DNA of 64,000 bases from JAOPZW01 sp963764585 (GCA_963764585.1 CAVXTB010000021.1:62001-126000); one strand, 5' to 3'. Shown: positions 9,053 through 18,796, numbered from the stretch's first letter. Translations and numbers: made by a program. Notes: generated from the letters alone by a model not told the origin.

Positions 9053-9598
9053 ATGGACGTGGCAGGCGCCGCTCGGCGTACGCTCGCGTCGGGCTCGGCG
9101 CGCGTGTGGGAGTGCCGATTCGTGGACCCGCCCCCCGGGCGGAGCGTCGGGCGCTTCGCGGAGGGCGTCGCCGACCTGGCGAACGTCCGCGCGCTGATGC
9201 GAGCGACAATCCCGCCGTGGGACTTCGCGGATCGACTGCTCGAACGCTTCCCGTGGCTGGATGAGGAGGAGGACGACGACGATGACGAGGCGGTGTTCGT
9301 CTACGCCGGGACCGCTGCGTTCCTCGGCCACGGCGACCGCTGGATGCTCTTGGGCCTGAAGGAAGGCGACCCCTCGGCCGGCACGCGCCGGCACGCAAGC
9401 GCCGCCCGCGCTCCCCGGTGAAGTGGTCGGCCTACTGGCGCACCGTCGAGCTCTGGGACTTCGGCATCGACGTCGACATCGAGATCCCCACGCCAATGGC
9501 GCCCGAGCCCGGCCCGTTCGCTGCGCGAGATCTACGACGACATTGGGGCGCTGTGGCGCTGCAAGCGCGCGTACGATCGACGTCGGGACGATGTCTGA
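9053..9598 (+). pseudogene. Unknown protein gene with disrupted reading phase
   Basis: The first phase runs 122 codons from ATG 9053, with an acidic stretch (EEEDDDDDE) and a GHGDRWMLLGLKEGD segment, then stops at 9421. An aromatic-rich, clearly coding stretch (KWSAYWRTVELWDFG, IDVDIEIPTP) follows in a second phase at about 9418-9510. A final stretch (REIYDDIGALWRCKRAYD) is back in the first phase and stops at 9598. Two compensating shifts would restore one protein of about 180 residues. No family is recognised. The alternatives are assembly indels or a decaying gene. Confidence 0.5.
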
Positions 9599-9608
9599 CT
9601 AAAGTCAG
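9595..9608. promoter_or_regulatory. Perfect inverted repeat before MarR-GNAT gene
   Basis: CTGACT-AA-AGTCAG is a perfect 6-bp inverted repeat with a 2-bp centre, ending three bases before the ATG at 9612. MarR proteins usually bind such short dyads at their own promoter. Its position over the ribosome-binding region suggests autorepression. It also overlaps the last codons of the preceding broken gene. Confidence 0.55.
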
Positions 9609-9611
9609 AGA

Positions 9612-10505
9612 ATGGACGCCGCCAAGGTCGAGCAGGTGCGCAGCTTCAACCGCACCGTCATGCAGCGGATCGGCGCGCTCAACGACGGGTTCCTCGGCCG
9701 CCGCCGGCCGCTCGGCGAGGCGCGGCTGCTCTGGGAGATCGGGCCCGACGGCTCCGAGCTGCGCTCGCTGCGCTCGCGCCTGGACCTCGACTCCGGCTAC
9801 GTCAGCCGTCTGCTGCGCGCGCTGGAGGCCGACGGCCTGGTCACCGTCGCGCCCAGCGAGGCCGACCGGCGCACGCGGACCGCGCGGCTGACCAGGGCCG
9901 GCCGGGCCGAGCGCGCCGTGCTCGAGCGCCGCAGCGACGACGTCGCGCGCTCCTTCCTCGACCCGCTCACCGCCGACCAGCAGGAGCGGCTGGTCAAGGC
10001 GATGGGCGACGTCGAGCGCCTGCTCACCGCCGCCCTCGTCGAGATCCGGCCGGTCGATCCGACGCACCCCGACGCGCGGCTGTGCATCGGCGCGTACTTC
10101 GCCGAGCTCGACCGGCGCTCGGACTCCGGCTTCGACCCGGGCGCGGGGATCTCCGCCGAGCCGCACGAGCTCCGCCCGCCCGCCGGCCTGCTGCTCGTCG
10201 CCTACCTGCGCGCCGAGCCCGTCGGCTGCGGCGCGGTCAAGCACCACCCCGACGCGCCGAGCGAGATCAAGCGGATGTGGGTCGCCGAGCACGCCCGCGG
10301 GCTCGGCATCGCCAAGCGCCTGCTGGCCGAGCTCGAGGCGCAGGCCGTGCGCAGCGGTGCGCGCGCGGCTCGCCTGGAGACGAACCGCGCGCTCACCGAG
10401 GCGATCGCCATGTACCGCTCCGCCGGCTACGTCGAGGTGCCCGCCTTCAACGACGAGCCCTTCGCGCACCACTGGTTCGAGAAGGACCTCATCCGCTGCG
10501 CTTGA
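9612..10505 (+). CDS. MarR-type HTH/GNAT acetyltransferase fusion
   Basis: A 297-residue two-domain protein. Residues 1-140 form a MarR winged helix (SELRSLRSRLDLDSGYVSRLLRALEADGLV, then a wing rich in Arg). Residues 145-297 form a GNAT acetyltransferase with the acetyl-CoA loop HARGLGIAKRLL and the EAIAMYRSAGYVEV strand. Proteins of this architecture sense a small molecule and may also acetylate it. A perfect inverted repeat sits against the start codon. It ends convergently with the ABC-2 permease gene, overlapping by 17 bp. The acetyltransferase substrate cannot be inferred. Confidence 0.92.
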   Translation: MDAAKVEQVRSFNRTVMQRIGALNDGFLGRRRPLGEARLLWEIGPDGSELRSLRSRLDLDSGYVSRLLRALEADGLVTVAPSEADRRTRTARLTRAGRAERAVLERRSDDVARSFLDPLTADQQERLVKAMGDVERLLTAALVEIRPVDPTHPDARLCIGAYFAELDRRSDSGFDPGAGISAEPHELRPPAGLLLVAYLRAEPVGCGAVKHHPDAPSEIKRMWVAEHARGLGIAKRLLAELEAQAVRSGARAARLETNRALTEAIAMYRSAGYVEVPAFNDEPFAHHWFEKDLIRCA

Positions 10506-11322
10506 GCTTGCCGTTGCGCTTGGCGTAGCGCTCGCCCGCGCGGAAGACCGCGAGCCCGAGCGGGATCGCGATCACGCCGAGCAGCGCGAGCGGCCAGAGG
10601 TCGCCCCACACCTCGCCCAGCCCGGCGCCGTCGAGCACGGTCGCGCGGATGCCGTGCAGCGCGTAGGTCGCCGGCGACACGGTCGCGATCGCCTGCATCC
10701 ACCCGGGCATCACCTCGACCGGGTAGTAGACGCCCGAGACGACGAGCAGCATGCCCTGGGCGATGAAGCCGAGCTGGGCGCCCTTCTCGGGCGAGATCAG
10801 CGGCAGGATCGCGGTGATCATGCCCACGCCGACGAACGACACCGACGCCACCGCCAGCAGCACCAGCGCGGCGGCGAAGTTGGCGTCCGGGAAGGCCAGG
10901 CCGAAGAACAGCGCGACGACCGCGAACAGCGCCGCCGTGCGCAGCACGCCGTAGAGCACCGCGAACGCGCCCATGCCGAGCAGGTGGACGGTCCGCGACA
11001 GCGGGGCCATGAACGTGTACTCGATCGTCCCCTCCCAGCGCTCCCACGCCACGGTCTCGGTGATCGTCTCGAAGACGATGCCCAGGTAGGACCAGATCAC
11101 GGCGCCGATGAGCAGGCTCGCGGTCTCGCGCTCGACGTCGAGCCGCCCGCCCTTCGCCTCGATGCCCTTGGCGATGAAGACGACGGTGAGCGTGTTCGCG
11201 ACGGTCCACAGGAAGAACGCCAGCTCCCAGAAGCCGTAGCGCTTGACGAGGTAGGTGTTGCGCTCGACCACGCCGAGCAGGGCGATGCCCTGCAATCGGA
11301 TGGCGTCAGCGGTGGCACGCAT
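10489..11322 (-). CDS. ABC-2 type transporter permease
   Basis: A 277-residue membrane protein with about six hydrophobic segments, including FFLWTVANTLTVVFIA, AALFAVVALFFGLAF, LLAVASVSFVGVGMITAIL and LWPLALLGVIAIPLGLAVF. The ABC-2 hallmark GVYYPVEVMPGWMQAIATVSPATYALHGIRA is present in pieces. The ATG overlaps the TAA of the ATPase gene by one base (TAATG), so the two proteins form one exporter, probably for drugs, lipids or a polymer. The longer upstream open frame is a shadow of the ATPase gene. Confidence 0.92.
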   Translation of the reverse strand: MRATADAIRLQGIALLGVVERNTYLVKRYGFWELAFFLWTVANTLTVVFIAKGIEAKGGRLDVERETASLLIGAVIWSYLGIVFETITETVAWERWEGTIEYTFMAPLSRTVHLLGMGAFAVLYGVLRTAALFAVVALFFGLAFPDANFAAALVLLAVASVSFVGVGMITAILPLISPEKGAQLGFIAQGMLLVVSGVYYPVEVMPGWMQAIATVSPATYALHGIRATVLDGAGLGEVWGDLWPLALLGVIAIPLGLAVFRAGERYAKRNGKLKRSG

Positions 11323-12110
11323 TACGCCGCCTCCTCTTCGTCGTCGTCGTCCTCCAGCGCGCGGCCGGTCGCGGCGAGGAAGGCATCCTCGAGCGTCGCC
11401 GCGCCGTAGCGGCGGCGCAGCGCCGCCGGCGAGTCGAGGGCGAGCAGGCGCCCGCCGTCGAGGATGCCGACGCGGGCCGCCAGCGCCTCGGCCTCGACCA
11501 TGTCGTGCGTGCACAGCAGGGTCGAGGTCTCGTGGTCGTCGCGGACCGACCTGATGAAGCCCTGCACCTCGAGCTTGGACCGCGGGTCGAGGCCCGTGGT
11601 CGGCTCGTCGAGCAGCAGCAGCGTCGGGGAGGTCAGCAGCGCGCGCGCCAGCGCGACCTTCTGCTGCATGCCGCGCGAGAGGTCCTCCATCGGCGCGCCG
11701 GTGCGCTTCTCGGGGAAGCCGACGGACGCGAGGATCTCCGGGATCCGGCGGCGCGTCTCGGACGGCCCCAAGCCGTAGAAGCGCGCCGCGTAGGCGAGGT
11801 TCTCGCCGGCCGACAGGCGCTTGAAGAACGACGCCTCTACCGACACGCGGTTGACGAGGCGACGCACGGCCCGCTCCTCGCGGACGACGTCATGGCCGTA
11901 GACGTGCGCGCTGCCGCCGTCATGGCGCAGCAGCGTCGACAGGACGCGCACGAGCGTCGACTTGCCCGACCCGTTCTGGCCGAGCACGGCCACGCACTCG
12001 CCCCGGGCGATCGTGAACGACACGCCGTCGAGCGCCGCGACGCGCTCGCGCCGGCGACCCTGGCGGCGGGTGAACTGCTTGGTGAGACCTACGACTTCGA
12101 CTGCAGACAC
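11322..12110 (-). CDS. ABC transporter ATPase, ABC-2 exporter
   Basis: A 262-residue nucleotide-binding protein with Walker A (GQNGSGKST), signature LSRGMQQK, Walker B (LLLLDEPTTGLD) and H-loop (CTHDM). The C-terminus is a short acidic tail (EDDDDEEEAA). It begins with GTG after a GAGGAG ribosome-binding site and is coupled to the permease gene. The family (DrrA/CcmA-like) energises export. Nothing indicates the cargo; the monooxygenase gene upstream is transcribed in the same direction but separated by a terminator-like hairpin. Confidence 0.95.
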   Translation of the reverse strand: MSAVEVVGLTKQFTRRQGRRRERVAALDGVSFTIARGECVAVLGQNGSGKSTLVRVLSTLLRHDGGSAHVYGHDVVREERAVRRLVNRVSVEASFFKRLSAGENLAYAARFYGLGPSETRRRIPEILASVGFPEKRTGAPMEDLSRGMQQKVALARALLTSPTLLLLDEPTTGLDPRSKLEVQGFIRSVRDDHETSTLLCTHDMVEAEALAARVGILDGGRLLALDSPAALRRRYGAATLEDAFLAATGRALEDDDDEEEAA

Positions 12111-12206
12111 GACATGCTCCTCAGAACTCGAACCGGACAGGGGCCAACGACCGAGGCGGCGCTCGGCAATTCAGGTGGCCCTAGCGGTGAGCGAGGAACA
12201 TCGCGC

Positions 12207-12230
12207 GGGACGGTACCACCGCACCGTCCC
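12207..12230 (-). terminator. Hairpin after monooxygenase gene
   Basis: GGGACGGT, an 8-base loop, then ACCGTCCC form a strong stem just downstream of the flavin-monooxygenase stop (12246) and about 100 bp before the ABC ATPase start. There is no clear U-tract, so it may be a Rho-independent-like terminator of the high-GC type or an attenuating hairpin. Confidence 0.5.
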
Positions 12231-12245
12231 GAGCGCGAGCGAAGC

Positions 12246-13400
12246 TCAGTCGACGAGCTCGAGGAACTGCCAGCGCTTGCCCTCGGCGAGGCCGGCGACC
12301 TTGCGGCCCACCGTCTGCAGGATCGGCCGCGACGGGATCACGTGCTGCGTGCCGGCGTGCATGTCGCGGAAGTAGCGCTGGATCGCGCCCTCGCGCAGGC
12401 CGGTGGTCCCGCTGGACGCGTAGACGAACTTCGAGACGTCGTGCGCGGCCCGCGTGACCTGGATCGTGCCCAAGCGGACCGCCGTGTTCTGGTCGACGGA
12501 CAGCGGCTCGCCGCTGTTGAGCGTCTCGTTGACGTCGTTCCACGTCTCGAAGATCAGCGCCCGCGCCGCGCGGTAGGTGCCCTCGGCGATGCCGAAGTCC
12601 TCGAGGAAGGCGTCGTTGTCGGCCTGCGCGCCCGGCCGGCCCGCCTTGGCCTGGATGAGCCTGCGCAGCTCGTCGAGCATCCGCCGGCCCATGCCCAGCG
12701 CCCAGCCGGAGTGGCAGATCGCGGCGATGTTGATGATCCCCAGGTGGTACAGGTTGCCGCCGCGCTCGGGCGTCTCGGTCACCGCGAAGTGCGAGAAGTG
12801 CTCGGGGACGAAGACCGAGTCGATCGTGTAGTCGATCGAGCCGGTCGCCCGCAGGCCCATGACGTCCCAGTTGTCGATCAGCGTCGCCTGCTCGACCGGC
12901 AGGACGAAGATCCGCGGCTCGCCGGTGCCCTCGACGATGCCGAGCGTGTGGATGAAGCCCGAGTGCTTGATGCCCGACGCGAAGCTCCACGAGCCGCTCA
13001 GCACGTGGCCGCCGTCCTGCGCCACGGCGGTGCCCGGGCGCGTGCCCTGGCCGGCGATCACCGGGAAGCGCTCGCCGCCGAAGATCTCCTCGACCGCCGC
13101 GTCGCCGAGGTACGCGCCGCCGGTCCCGATCGCCAGCGAGGCCGCCATCGTCACCCACGCCGTCGACGCGTCGCCGGCGGTGAGCTCCTCGATGACCTTC
13201 AGCGAGCTCACCGGATCGAGCTCTGAGCCCCCGAGCTCGCGCGGCACCCACATGCCGAAGATGCGGTTGTCGTGCAGCGCGTCGACGACCGGGTCGGCCA
13301 GGCGACCGTTGTCGTCGCCCCACTTGGCGTGCTCGTCGAGCAACGGGGCGACGCTGCGCGCGCGCTCGAGCAGGTCCGGGGTCGTCGTCGTCTCGGTCAT
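12246..13400 (-). CDS. Group D flavin monooxygenase/acyl-CoA-dehydrogenase-like protein
   Basis: A 384-residue protein with the acyl-CoA dehydrogenase fold of two-component flavin-dependent monooxygenases (HsaA/HpaB/DszC type). Visible features are GMWVPRELGG near residue 50, the mid-region SWSFASGIKHSG and GLRATGS segments, and the C-terminal RYFRDMHAGTQHVIPS motif characteristic of this subgroup. These enzymes use reduced FMN or FAD from a separate reductase to hydroxylate aromatic or steroid-like substrates. No reductase gene is adjacent. The ATG has a good RBS (GGAGGAG) a few bases upstream. Confidence 0.88.
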   Translation of the reverse strand: MTETTTTPDLLERARSVAPLLDEHAKWGDDNGRLADPVVDALHDNRIFGMWVPRELGGSELDPVSSLKVIEELTAGDASTAWVTMAASLAIGTGGAYLGDAAVEEIFGGERFPVIAGQGTRPGTAVAQDGGHVLSGSWSFASGIKHSGFIHTLGIVEGTGEPRIFVLPVEQATLIDNWDVMGLRATGSIDYTIDSVFVPEHFSHFAVTETPERGGNLYHLGIINIAAICHSGWALGMGRRMLDELRRLIQAKAGRPGAQADNDAFLEDFGIAEGTYRAARALIFETWNDVNETLNSGEPLSVDQNTAVRLGTIQVTRAAHDVSKFVYASSGTTGLREGAIQRYFRDMHAGTQHVIPSRPILQTVGRKVAGLAEGKRWQFLELVD

Positions 13401-13458
13401 GCGGTCTCCTCCATGCGATGGGTCAACGGCGGCGGAATGTGCAAATTATCCGAAGCGC

Positions 13459-14199
13459 TCAGCCGCCCGCTGGATTGCGGCCCTGGGCAGGGCGCAGCGG
13501 CCGCACCTCGGCCGGCGGCTGCGCGTCGTGGCCGGCCATCTCGGCCACCGCGTGCTCGAGCGCCTCGATCCGGCTGGCCAGGCCCTTGATCGCGTCGGCC
13601 ACCGGGTCGGGGAGGTGGATCCAGTCGGCGTCGGGGCCCTCGACCTTGCGCCCGTCGACGCGCACGACGTGGCCCGGGTTGCCGACGACGGTCGCGTTGG
13701 GCGGGACGTCGGTGATGACCACCGAGTTGGCGCCGATCTTCGCGCCGTGGCCGACGGTGATCGGCCCCAGCAGCTTCGCGCCCGATCCGATCGTCACGTT
13801 GTCCTCGATCGTCGGATGGCGCTTGCCCGTGGCGAAGCCCGTGCCCCCGAGCGTGACCCCCTGGTAGAGCGTCACGTTGTCGCCGATCTCGGCCGTCTCG
13901 CCGATCACGACTCCCGTGCCGTGATCGATGAACAGCGCGTCGCCGATCTTCGCCGCCGGATGGATCTCGATGTTGGTCACCGCGCGCGTGGCGGTGCTCA
14001 GCACGCGCGGCACGAGCGGGACGCCCGCGTGGTGCAGCGCGTGCAGGACGCGATGGGCCAGCAGCGCGTGCACGCCGGGCCAGCTCGCGAGGATCTCCAC
14101 GGACGAGACGCCGCGCGCCGCGGGGTCGCGATCATGGGCGGCGGCGACGTCGCGGCGGACCTCGCCGGCGACGCGACGGAAGGTGCCGAACCCGAGCAT
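13459..14199 (-). CDS. cysE: Serine O-acetyltransferase CysE
   Basis: A 246-residue serine acetyltransferase that makes O-acetylserine for cysteine synthesis. An N-terminal helical part is followed by a left-handed beta-helix with hexapeptide repeats (IEIHPAAKIGDALFIDHGTG, VVIGETAEIGDNVTLYQGVTLGG, and later GSGAKLLGPITVGHGAKIGANSVV). The catalytic His is in DHGTG. The C-terminal tail is Pro/Ala-rich. Its normal partner cysK lies 3 kb away on the same strand, separated by two forward genes and a decayed insertion sequence. Confidence 0.96.
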   Translation of the reverse strand: MLGFGTFRRVAGEVRRDVAAAHDRDPAARGVSSVEILASWPGVHALLAHRVLHALHHAGVPLVPRVLSTATRAVTNIEIHPAAKIGDALFIDHGTGVVIGETAEIGDNVTLYQGVTLGGTGFATGKRHPTIEDNVTIGSGAKLLGPITVGHGAKIGANSVVITDVPPNATVVGNPGHVVRVDGRKVEGPDADWIHLPDPVADAIKGLASRIEALEHAVAEMAGHDAQPPAEVRPLRPAQGRNPAGG

Positions 14200-14216
14200 G
14201 GTCGTACGATAACCGG

Positions 14217-14810
14217 GTGCGCTTCCTCATCCTGCACGGTTGGCAGGGTTCGGGTCCCGAACATTGGCAGACCTGGCTCGCGGGGCGCCTGCGCGCGGCC
14301 GGCCAACACGTCCAGTACCCCGAGCTGCCGGCGTGCGACGAGCCGTGCCCGGATCGCTGGGGGATCGCGTTTCGCTCCGAGCTCGGGCGCCTGGCCGCCC
14401 GCCAGGACGACGAGCGCGTGGTCGTCGCGCACTCGCTCGGATGCGTGCTGTGGCTGCGCGAGGCGGCGAACGTCGCGCCCTCGCGGCGTGTCGATCGCGT
14501 CGCCCTCATCGCTCCGCCGTGCCCGGGCGCGGCGGTGCCGGAGCTCGCCGGCTTCTACCCGACGGGCGCCGAGCGCGAGGCGGTCGCGCTGGCCGCGCGC
14601 GAGACGCGGCTGATCTGCACCGACAACGATCCGTACTGCCCGGGCGAGAACGCCGCGCGCTACTGGGCGGAGCCGCTGGGCCTCACGGTCGAGGTGCTGG
14701 CCGGCGCCGGCCACATCAACGTCGAGGCCGGCTACGGGCCGTGGCCCGAGATGGAGGCGTGGTGCCTGGGCGACCGCGACGCGCTCGCGGCCGAGCCGGC
14801 CGCTGCCTGA
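14217..14810 (+). CDS. RBBP9/YdeN-family serine hydrolase
   Basis: A 197-residue alpha/beta hydrolase of the small RBBP9/YdeN family. It opens with FLILHGWQGSGPEHWQTWL, has the nucleophile elbow AHSLGC near residue 75, the acid residue in ICTDNDPYCP and the catalytic histidine in GAGHINVEAGYGPWP. The substrate is unknown. It starts at GTG 14217, 17 bp from the divergent cysE start, so the two share a very short promoter region. The VOC-family gene follows after 12 bp, probably in the same operon. Confidence 0.9.
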   Translation: MRFLILHGWQGSGPEHWQTWLAGRLRAAGQHVQYPELPACDEPCPDRWGIAFRSELGRLAARQDDERVVVAHSLGCVLWLREAANVAPSRRVDRVALIAPPCPGAAVPELAGFYPTGAEREAVALAARETRLICTDNDPYCPGENAARYWAEPLGLTVEVLAGAGHINVEAGYGPWPEMEAWCLGDRDALAAEPAAA

Positions 14811-14822
14811 GAGGAGGCCGTC

Positions 14823-15221
14823 ATGGCCACCGTGAGCGTCCGCTACATCGTCGACGACGTCGACGCCGCAATCGCCTTCTACTGCGGCCAGCTAGGCTTC
14901 GACGAGGTCATGCACCCCGCCCCCGCCTTCGCGATGCTGGCGCGCGGCGACCTGCGCCTCGTGCTGAGCCAGCCCGGCGGCGGACCCGGCGGCGGGCAGG
15001 CGATGCCTGATGGCACGCTGCCCGCTCCGGGCGGCTGGAATCGCTTCCAGCTCGAGGTGGACGACCTGGAGTCGCTGGTCGACGCGCTGCGCGCGGGTGG
15101 GGCGCGCTTTCGCAACGAGATCCTCGCCGGCGTGGGCGGCAAGCAGATCCTCGTCGAGGACCCCTCCGGCAACCCGGTCGAGCTCTTCGAGCCGACGCGG
15201 GACGAGGCGCGGCTGACGTAG
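14823..15221 (+). CDS. VOC/glyoxalase-family protein
   Basis: A 132-residue single-copy vicinal-oxygen-chelate protein made of two beta-alpha-beta-beta-beta modules. The N-terminal module is VRYIVDDVDAAIAFYCGQLGF; the C-terminal one has FQLEVDDLESLVDAL, GGKQILVEDPSGNPVELFEP. It may be a dioxygenase, glyoxalase-like isomerase or antibiotic-binding protein. A strong RBS (GAGAGGAGG) lies just before the ATG. The stop is followed almost at once by the palindromic repeat and the insertion-sequence remnant. Confidence 0.88.
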   Translation: MATVSVRYIVDDVDAAIAFYCGQLGFDEVMHPAPAFAMLARGDLRLVLSQPGGGPGGGQAMPDGTLPAPGGWNRFQLEVDDLESLVDALRAGGARFRNEILAGVGGKQILVEDPSGNPVELFEPTRDEARLT

Positions 15222-15237
15222 GCTCTGTACGCCGAGT

Positions 15238-15256
15238 GTCGAGTTTGTCGCGATAT
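15238..15256. repeat. Left half of palindromic repeat split by IS
   Basis: GTCGAGTTTGTCGC followed by loop bases GATAT. The matching arm GCGACAAACTCGAC is at 16921-16934, on the other side of the insertion sequence. Joined after removal of one TAT copy, the two halves rebuild the same hairpin that is intact at 43766-43802, with one mismatch in the loop. Confidence 0.85.
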
Positions 15257-16915
15257 GAGGCTGTTGCGTAAGTCGGGTCTGTGTGGCGGCAGTGGGTTCT
15301 GCGATGGCGCAGAACTTCTTGTCGTGCGATCGCGAGCAGGACTTCGTGGCGGCGCCGAGCTGGTGCGGGACGCGGCTGCCGGCCGAGCATCTGGCCTGGT
15401 GTTGCTGGGTCGCTTGCGCGGCTGGGTATCTGGGCGCGGTCTGCGGCCAATAGCGCGAGGAGCTGAGGAGGTGGTCGGCGCGGCGCGCGATCCGGCGCCG
15501 ATCGGCGCGCTGCGCTGTGTACGCCTACGGCGGCTGGGTGAGCGACTCGATCGCGGCGGATCGAGTCGGCGCTGCTGGGAGGACCGGCTCGACGCTTTCC
15601 GGCGTGGTCGGCGGCCAACCGCGCTGCCGGATCACACCATGATCGAGGCTGCTTGTCGAAGCGGTTTGCCTCGGAGCCGCTGGCGGAGCTGCTTCGTGCA
15701 GGTGCTGGCGTTGTGCGAGGCCGGGATGGTCAAGGTCGCGACGACGGTCGCTGGTGGGCGGTCACGAAGTATCGTCGTCCAACGCCGGCATCGTCGGCGA
15801 GCCGGACCTACGAGAAGATCCGCCAGGAGGTCGACCGGATCCTGGCCGAGGCCGACGAGGTACCGGAGCACGCCAGAGGTGGACGCCGCGGTTCGGCCAG
15901 GCTGCGCGGCGACGAAGTCCCGCAGGAACTGACGGATCCGGTCACGCGCCGCGAGCGGCTGGGAGTGCGCCAAGCGCTGAGCTTGAGCGCCGAGCAGGCC
16001 GCGCGCGTGGCCGAGCTATCGAGGTCGGTGATGCTGCGCCCGCCGCGCCGAGCACCGCGACGCGGACCGGCCGCACACCCGAGGGGGCGCCCACCGGGCG
16101 ACGGGCCGGGTCCCGCGCCGCCCGCTCGACGCGGCAAGCGCAACATCACCGCACCCCGATCAGCCGGATCATGCGCGACCGCCGGCGCAAGCACGCGCTG
16201 GCGCACTACAACGCTCAGGCGGTCGTCGGGGACCGGCAGCGTGAGTCTCGCTGCCGACGTCGCCGCCAGCCGCCAATGGCCGAGCCACGCGAACTGCTCG
16301 GCGATCGCTCTCGGGCGACCCGGCGAGGAACCGGTCAGGCGGTCCTGGCGGATCGAGGCGAAGGTCAAGTTGGCCGAGCTCGCCGGCGTTGGCGGCGATC
16401 TGGAACCACGATGCACATCGCCACCGCCCGACCAGACCAGCGCGGCCTTCGTGGCGATCCACGACCAGCGACCCGCACGAACAAGCAGCGCAAGCAGTCG
16501 GCCCCGCGCAAAGGGCCGATCGAGGCGCGATCCGCATCAACAAGATGCCTCGCCACCCGTGCCGGCAAGCGTCTCTACCGCAGCGCCGCGCCGATCGCCG
16601 CGTCGAGCCGGTCATTCGCGCAGCAGGCGCAAAGCACACCGCGCCGATCATCGGTCGCTTCATGCCGCCGAGCGACACACAGCGGTGCGCGCCGTAATGG
16701 CGGCTGATCGCCACCAGCCCACAACCTCCTCAAGCTCTTCCAGCTACCAGCCACAGACCGCCTAAATACCCCGCCGCGCGAGCAACCCGCTCTCCGGCGG
16801 TCGCAGCACCGCGTCCGACAAGACTCACTGCCGCCCAACCCCCCGACACCAGAACGGTCGCGCCATCCAGAGCCCACTGACCGCCACACAGACCCGACCC
16901 TTACGCAACAGCCTC
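15257..16915 (+). mobile_element. Decayed IS1182-family insertion sequence
   Basis: A 1,659-bp element bounded by terminal inverted repeats of about 45 bp. The left end starts GAGGCTGTTGCGTAAG and the right end, read in reverse, is the same apart from small indels (a GG and a T missing on the left). It is flanked by TAT on both sides (15254-15256 and 16916-16918), a 3-bp target duplication. Internal DNA encodes a transposase broken into several phases, so the element is dead. The target was the loop of a palindromic repeat. Confidence 0.9.
15304..16764 (+). pseudogene. IS1182-type DDE transposase remnant
   Basis: No phase is open throughout, but family landmarks occur in order. The N-terminus reads MAQNFLSCDREQ followed by LPAEHLAW. 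A middle part reads VLALCEAGMVKV. A YEKIRQEVDRILAEADE segment comes next. The diagnostic IS1182/IS4-like core appears as an NIT...SRIMRD stretch followed by ALAHYNAQAVVGD near 16145-16235, and the C-terminal HNLLKLFQLP is near 16715. Many single-base indels separate these pieces. No functional transposase can be made. Confidence 0.85.
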
Positions 16916-17150
16916 TATGCGCGACAAACTCGACGTTCGGTATGCGCACACGCGAACGTGTTTCGAAACACGCGCGCCCTGCGCCCACACACGCGCCCCA
17001 CTGCGCAAAGACGGCGCAGCGAGGGACCCCCGCGGGCGCCGACGCCCGCGACGAGGCACGACGCCACGGCGGCGCCGCCCCAGCGGCCTCACCCCTCGAT
17101 GCCACGGCCGCGAACCGCCGCGAAACCCGGCGCGGACCACCACACGCGCC
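16916..17150. repeat. Right half of dispersed palindromic repeat
   Basis: Begins with the TAT duplication and GCGACAAACTCGACGTTCGG, continues through AACGTGTTTCGAAACACGCGCG (itself a dyad, given here as two overlapping parts), a GGGACCCCCGCGGGCGCC block and a GGCCTCACCCCTCGATGCC block. The same blocks occur in the same order at 43788-43945. No credible gene lies here. It ends just before the cysK stop codon and may include that gene's terminator. Confidence 0.8.
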
Positions 17151-17159
17151 ATTGACCAG

Positions 17160-18110
<951 letters not shown>

Positions 18111-18148
18111 GGACGGGCCGCACGGAGCCTACCGGCGGCCCGCGCGGG

Positions 18149-18340
18149 CTAGCGCTTGCGCCCGACGACCGCGACCAGCTGCGGGCGGTCCTCGAGGCGC
18201 AGCGGCGGCGGGCCGTCGGCGGTCGCGGCCCGGACGAACCGCAGGCGCCGCACGACCGCGTCCTGGAAGGTCGCGCCGGCGTCGAGGGCGGCGGGCGTCA
18301 GCGCCATGGGGCGCGGATCGGGCTGGTGATCGCGGAACAT
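18149..18340 (-). CDS. Small hypothetical protein
   Basis: A 63-residue open frame (alternative ATG at about 18307 giving 52 residues) upstream of cysK. It contains FQDAVVRRLRFVRA and ends VAVVGRKR. No family recognised and no clear RBS; it could be a short real gene or chance coding in GC-rich DNA. Confidence 0.35.
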   Translation of the reverse strand: MFRDHQPDPRPMALTPAALDAGATFQDAVVRRLRFVRAATADGPPPLRLEDRPQLVAVVGRKR

Positions 18341-18390
18341 GCCGGCGTAAACGCACGCGGCGCGCGGAACTGGCGGTCTATGTTGGGGCG

Positions 18391-18666
18391 ATGGCCGACC
18401 GCATCGAGCTCGAGCCCGAGGAGATCGCGGGCCTCATCCGGGGAGCGCGCCTGCTGGAGCTGCGCGTCGACACCGCGCCCGAGGTCCGCGAGCGCCTGCT
18501 CGCGACCGCCACGACGGCGATGGATGCGCTGTGCGGCCTGTGCGACCGCGCCGGCACCGACGCCGTCTGGGACGTCCTCGAGCTGCTCGACCACCGCGAG
18601 CTGCTGGCCTTCTCGACGCTGATGGCGTCGGAGCTCAGCGAGACCTCGTTCTCGGCGCGCGGCTGA
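18391..18666 (+). CDS. Small acidic hypothetical protein
   Basis: A 91-residue, mostly helical acidic protein (MADRIELEPEEIAGLIRGAR..., ending SETSFSARG). It has two cysteines in a LCGLCDRAG segment but no recognisable metal-binding motif. It stands alone between the divergent cysK side and the efflux operon. Amino-acid composition and codon bias look coding. The function is unknown. Confidence 0.6.
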   Translation: MADRIELEPEEIAGLIRGARLLELRVDTAPEVRERLLATATTAMDALCGLCDRAGTDAVWDVLELLDHRELLAFSTLMASELSETSFSARG

Positions 18667-18796
18667 CGCACCACTTCTTCGATTCCTCTTCGAGGTGGGT
18701 GGTTCATTGCGCCCACCTTGGCTCACCACGCTCATGCCGCGCGGCGGATTTCCTCCGCGCAGGGCACCGGCACCACGACCTCGAGCGCGCGCTGAG

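Noticed and set aside
15653..16765. A 370-codon open frame across the IS remnant as a real protein
   Set aside because: Only short parts resemble transposase and they change phase; the rest is Arg/Pro/Ser-rich noise.
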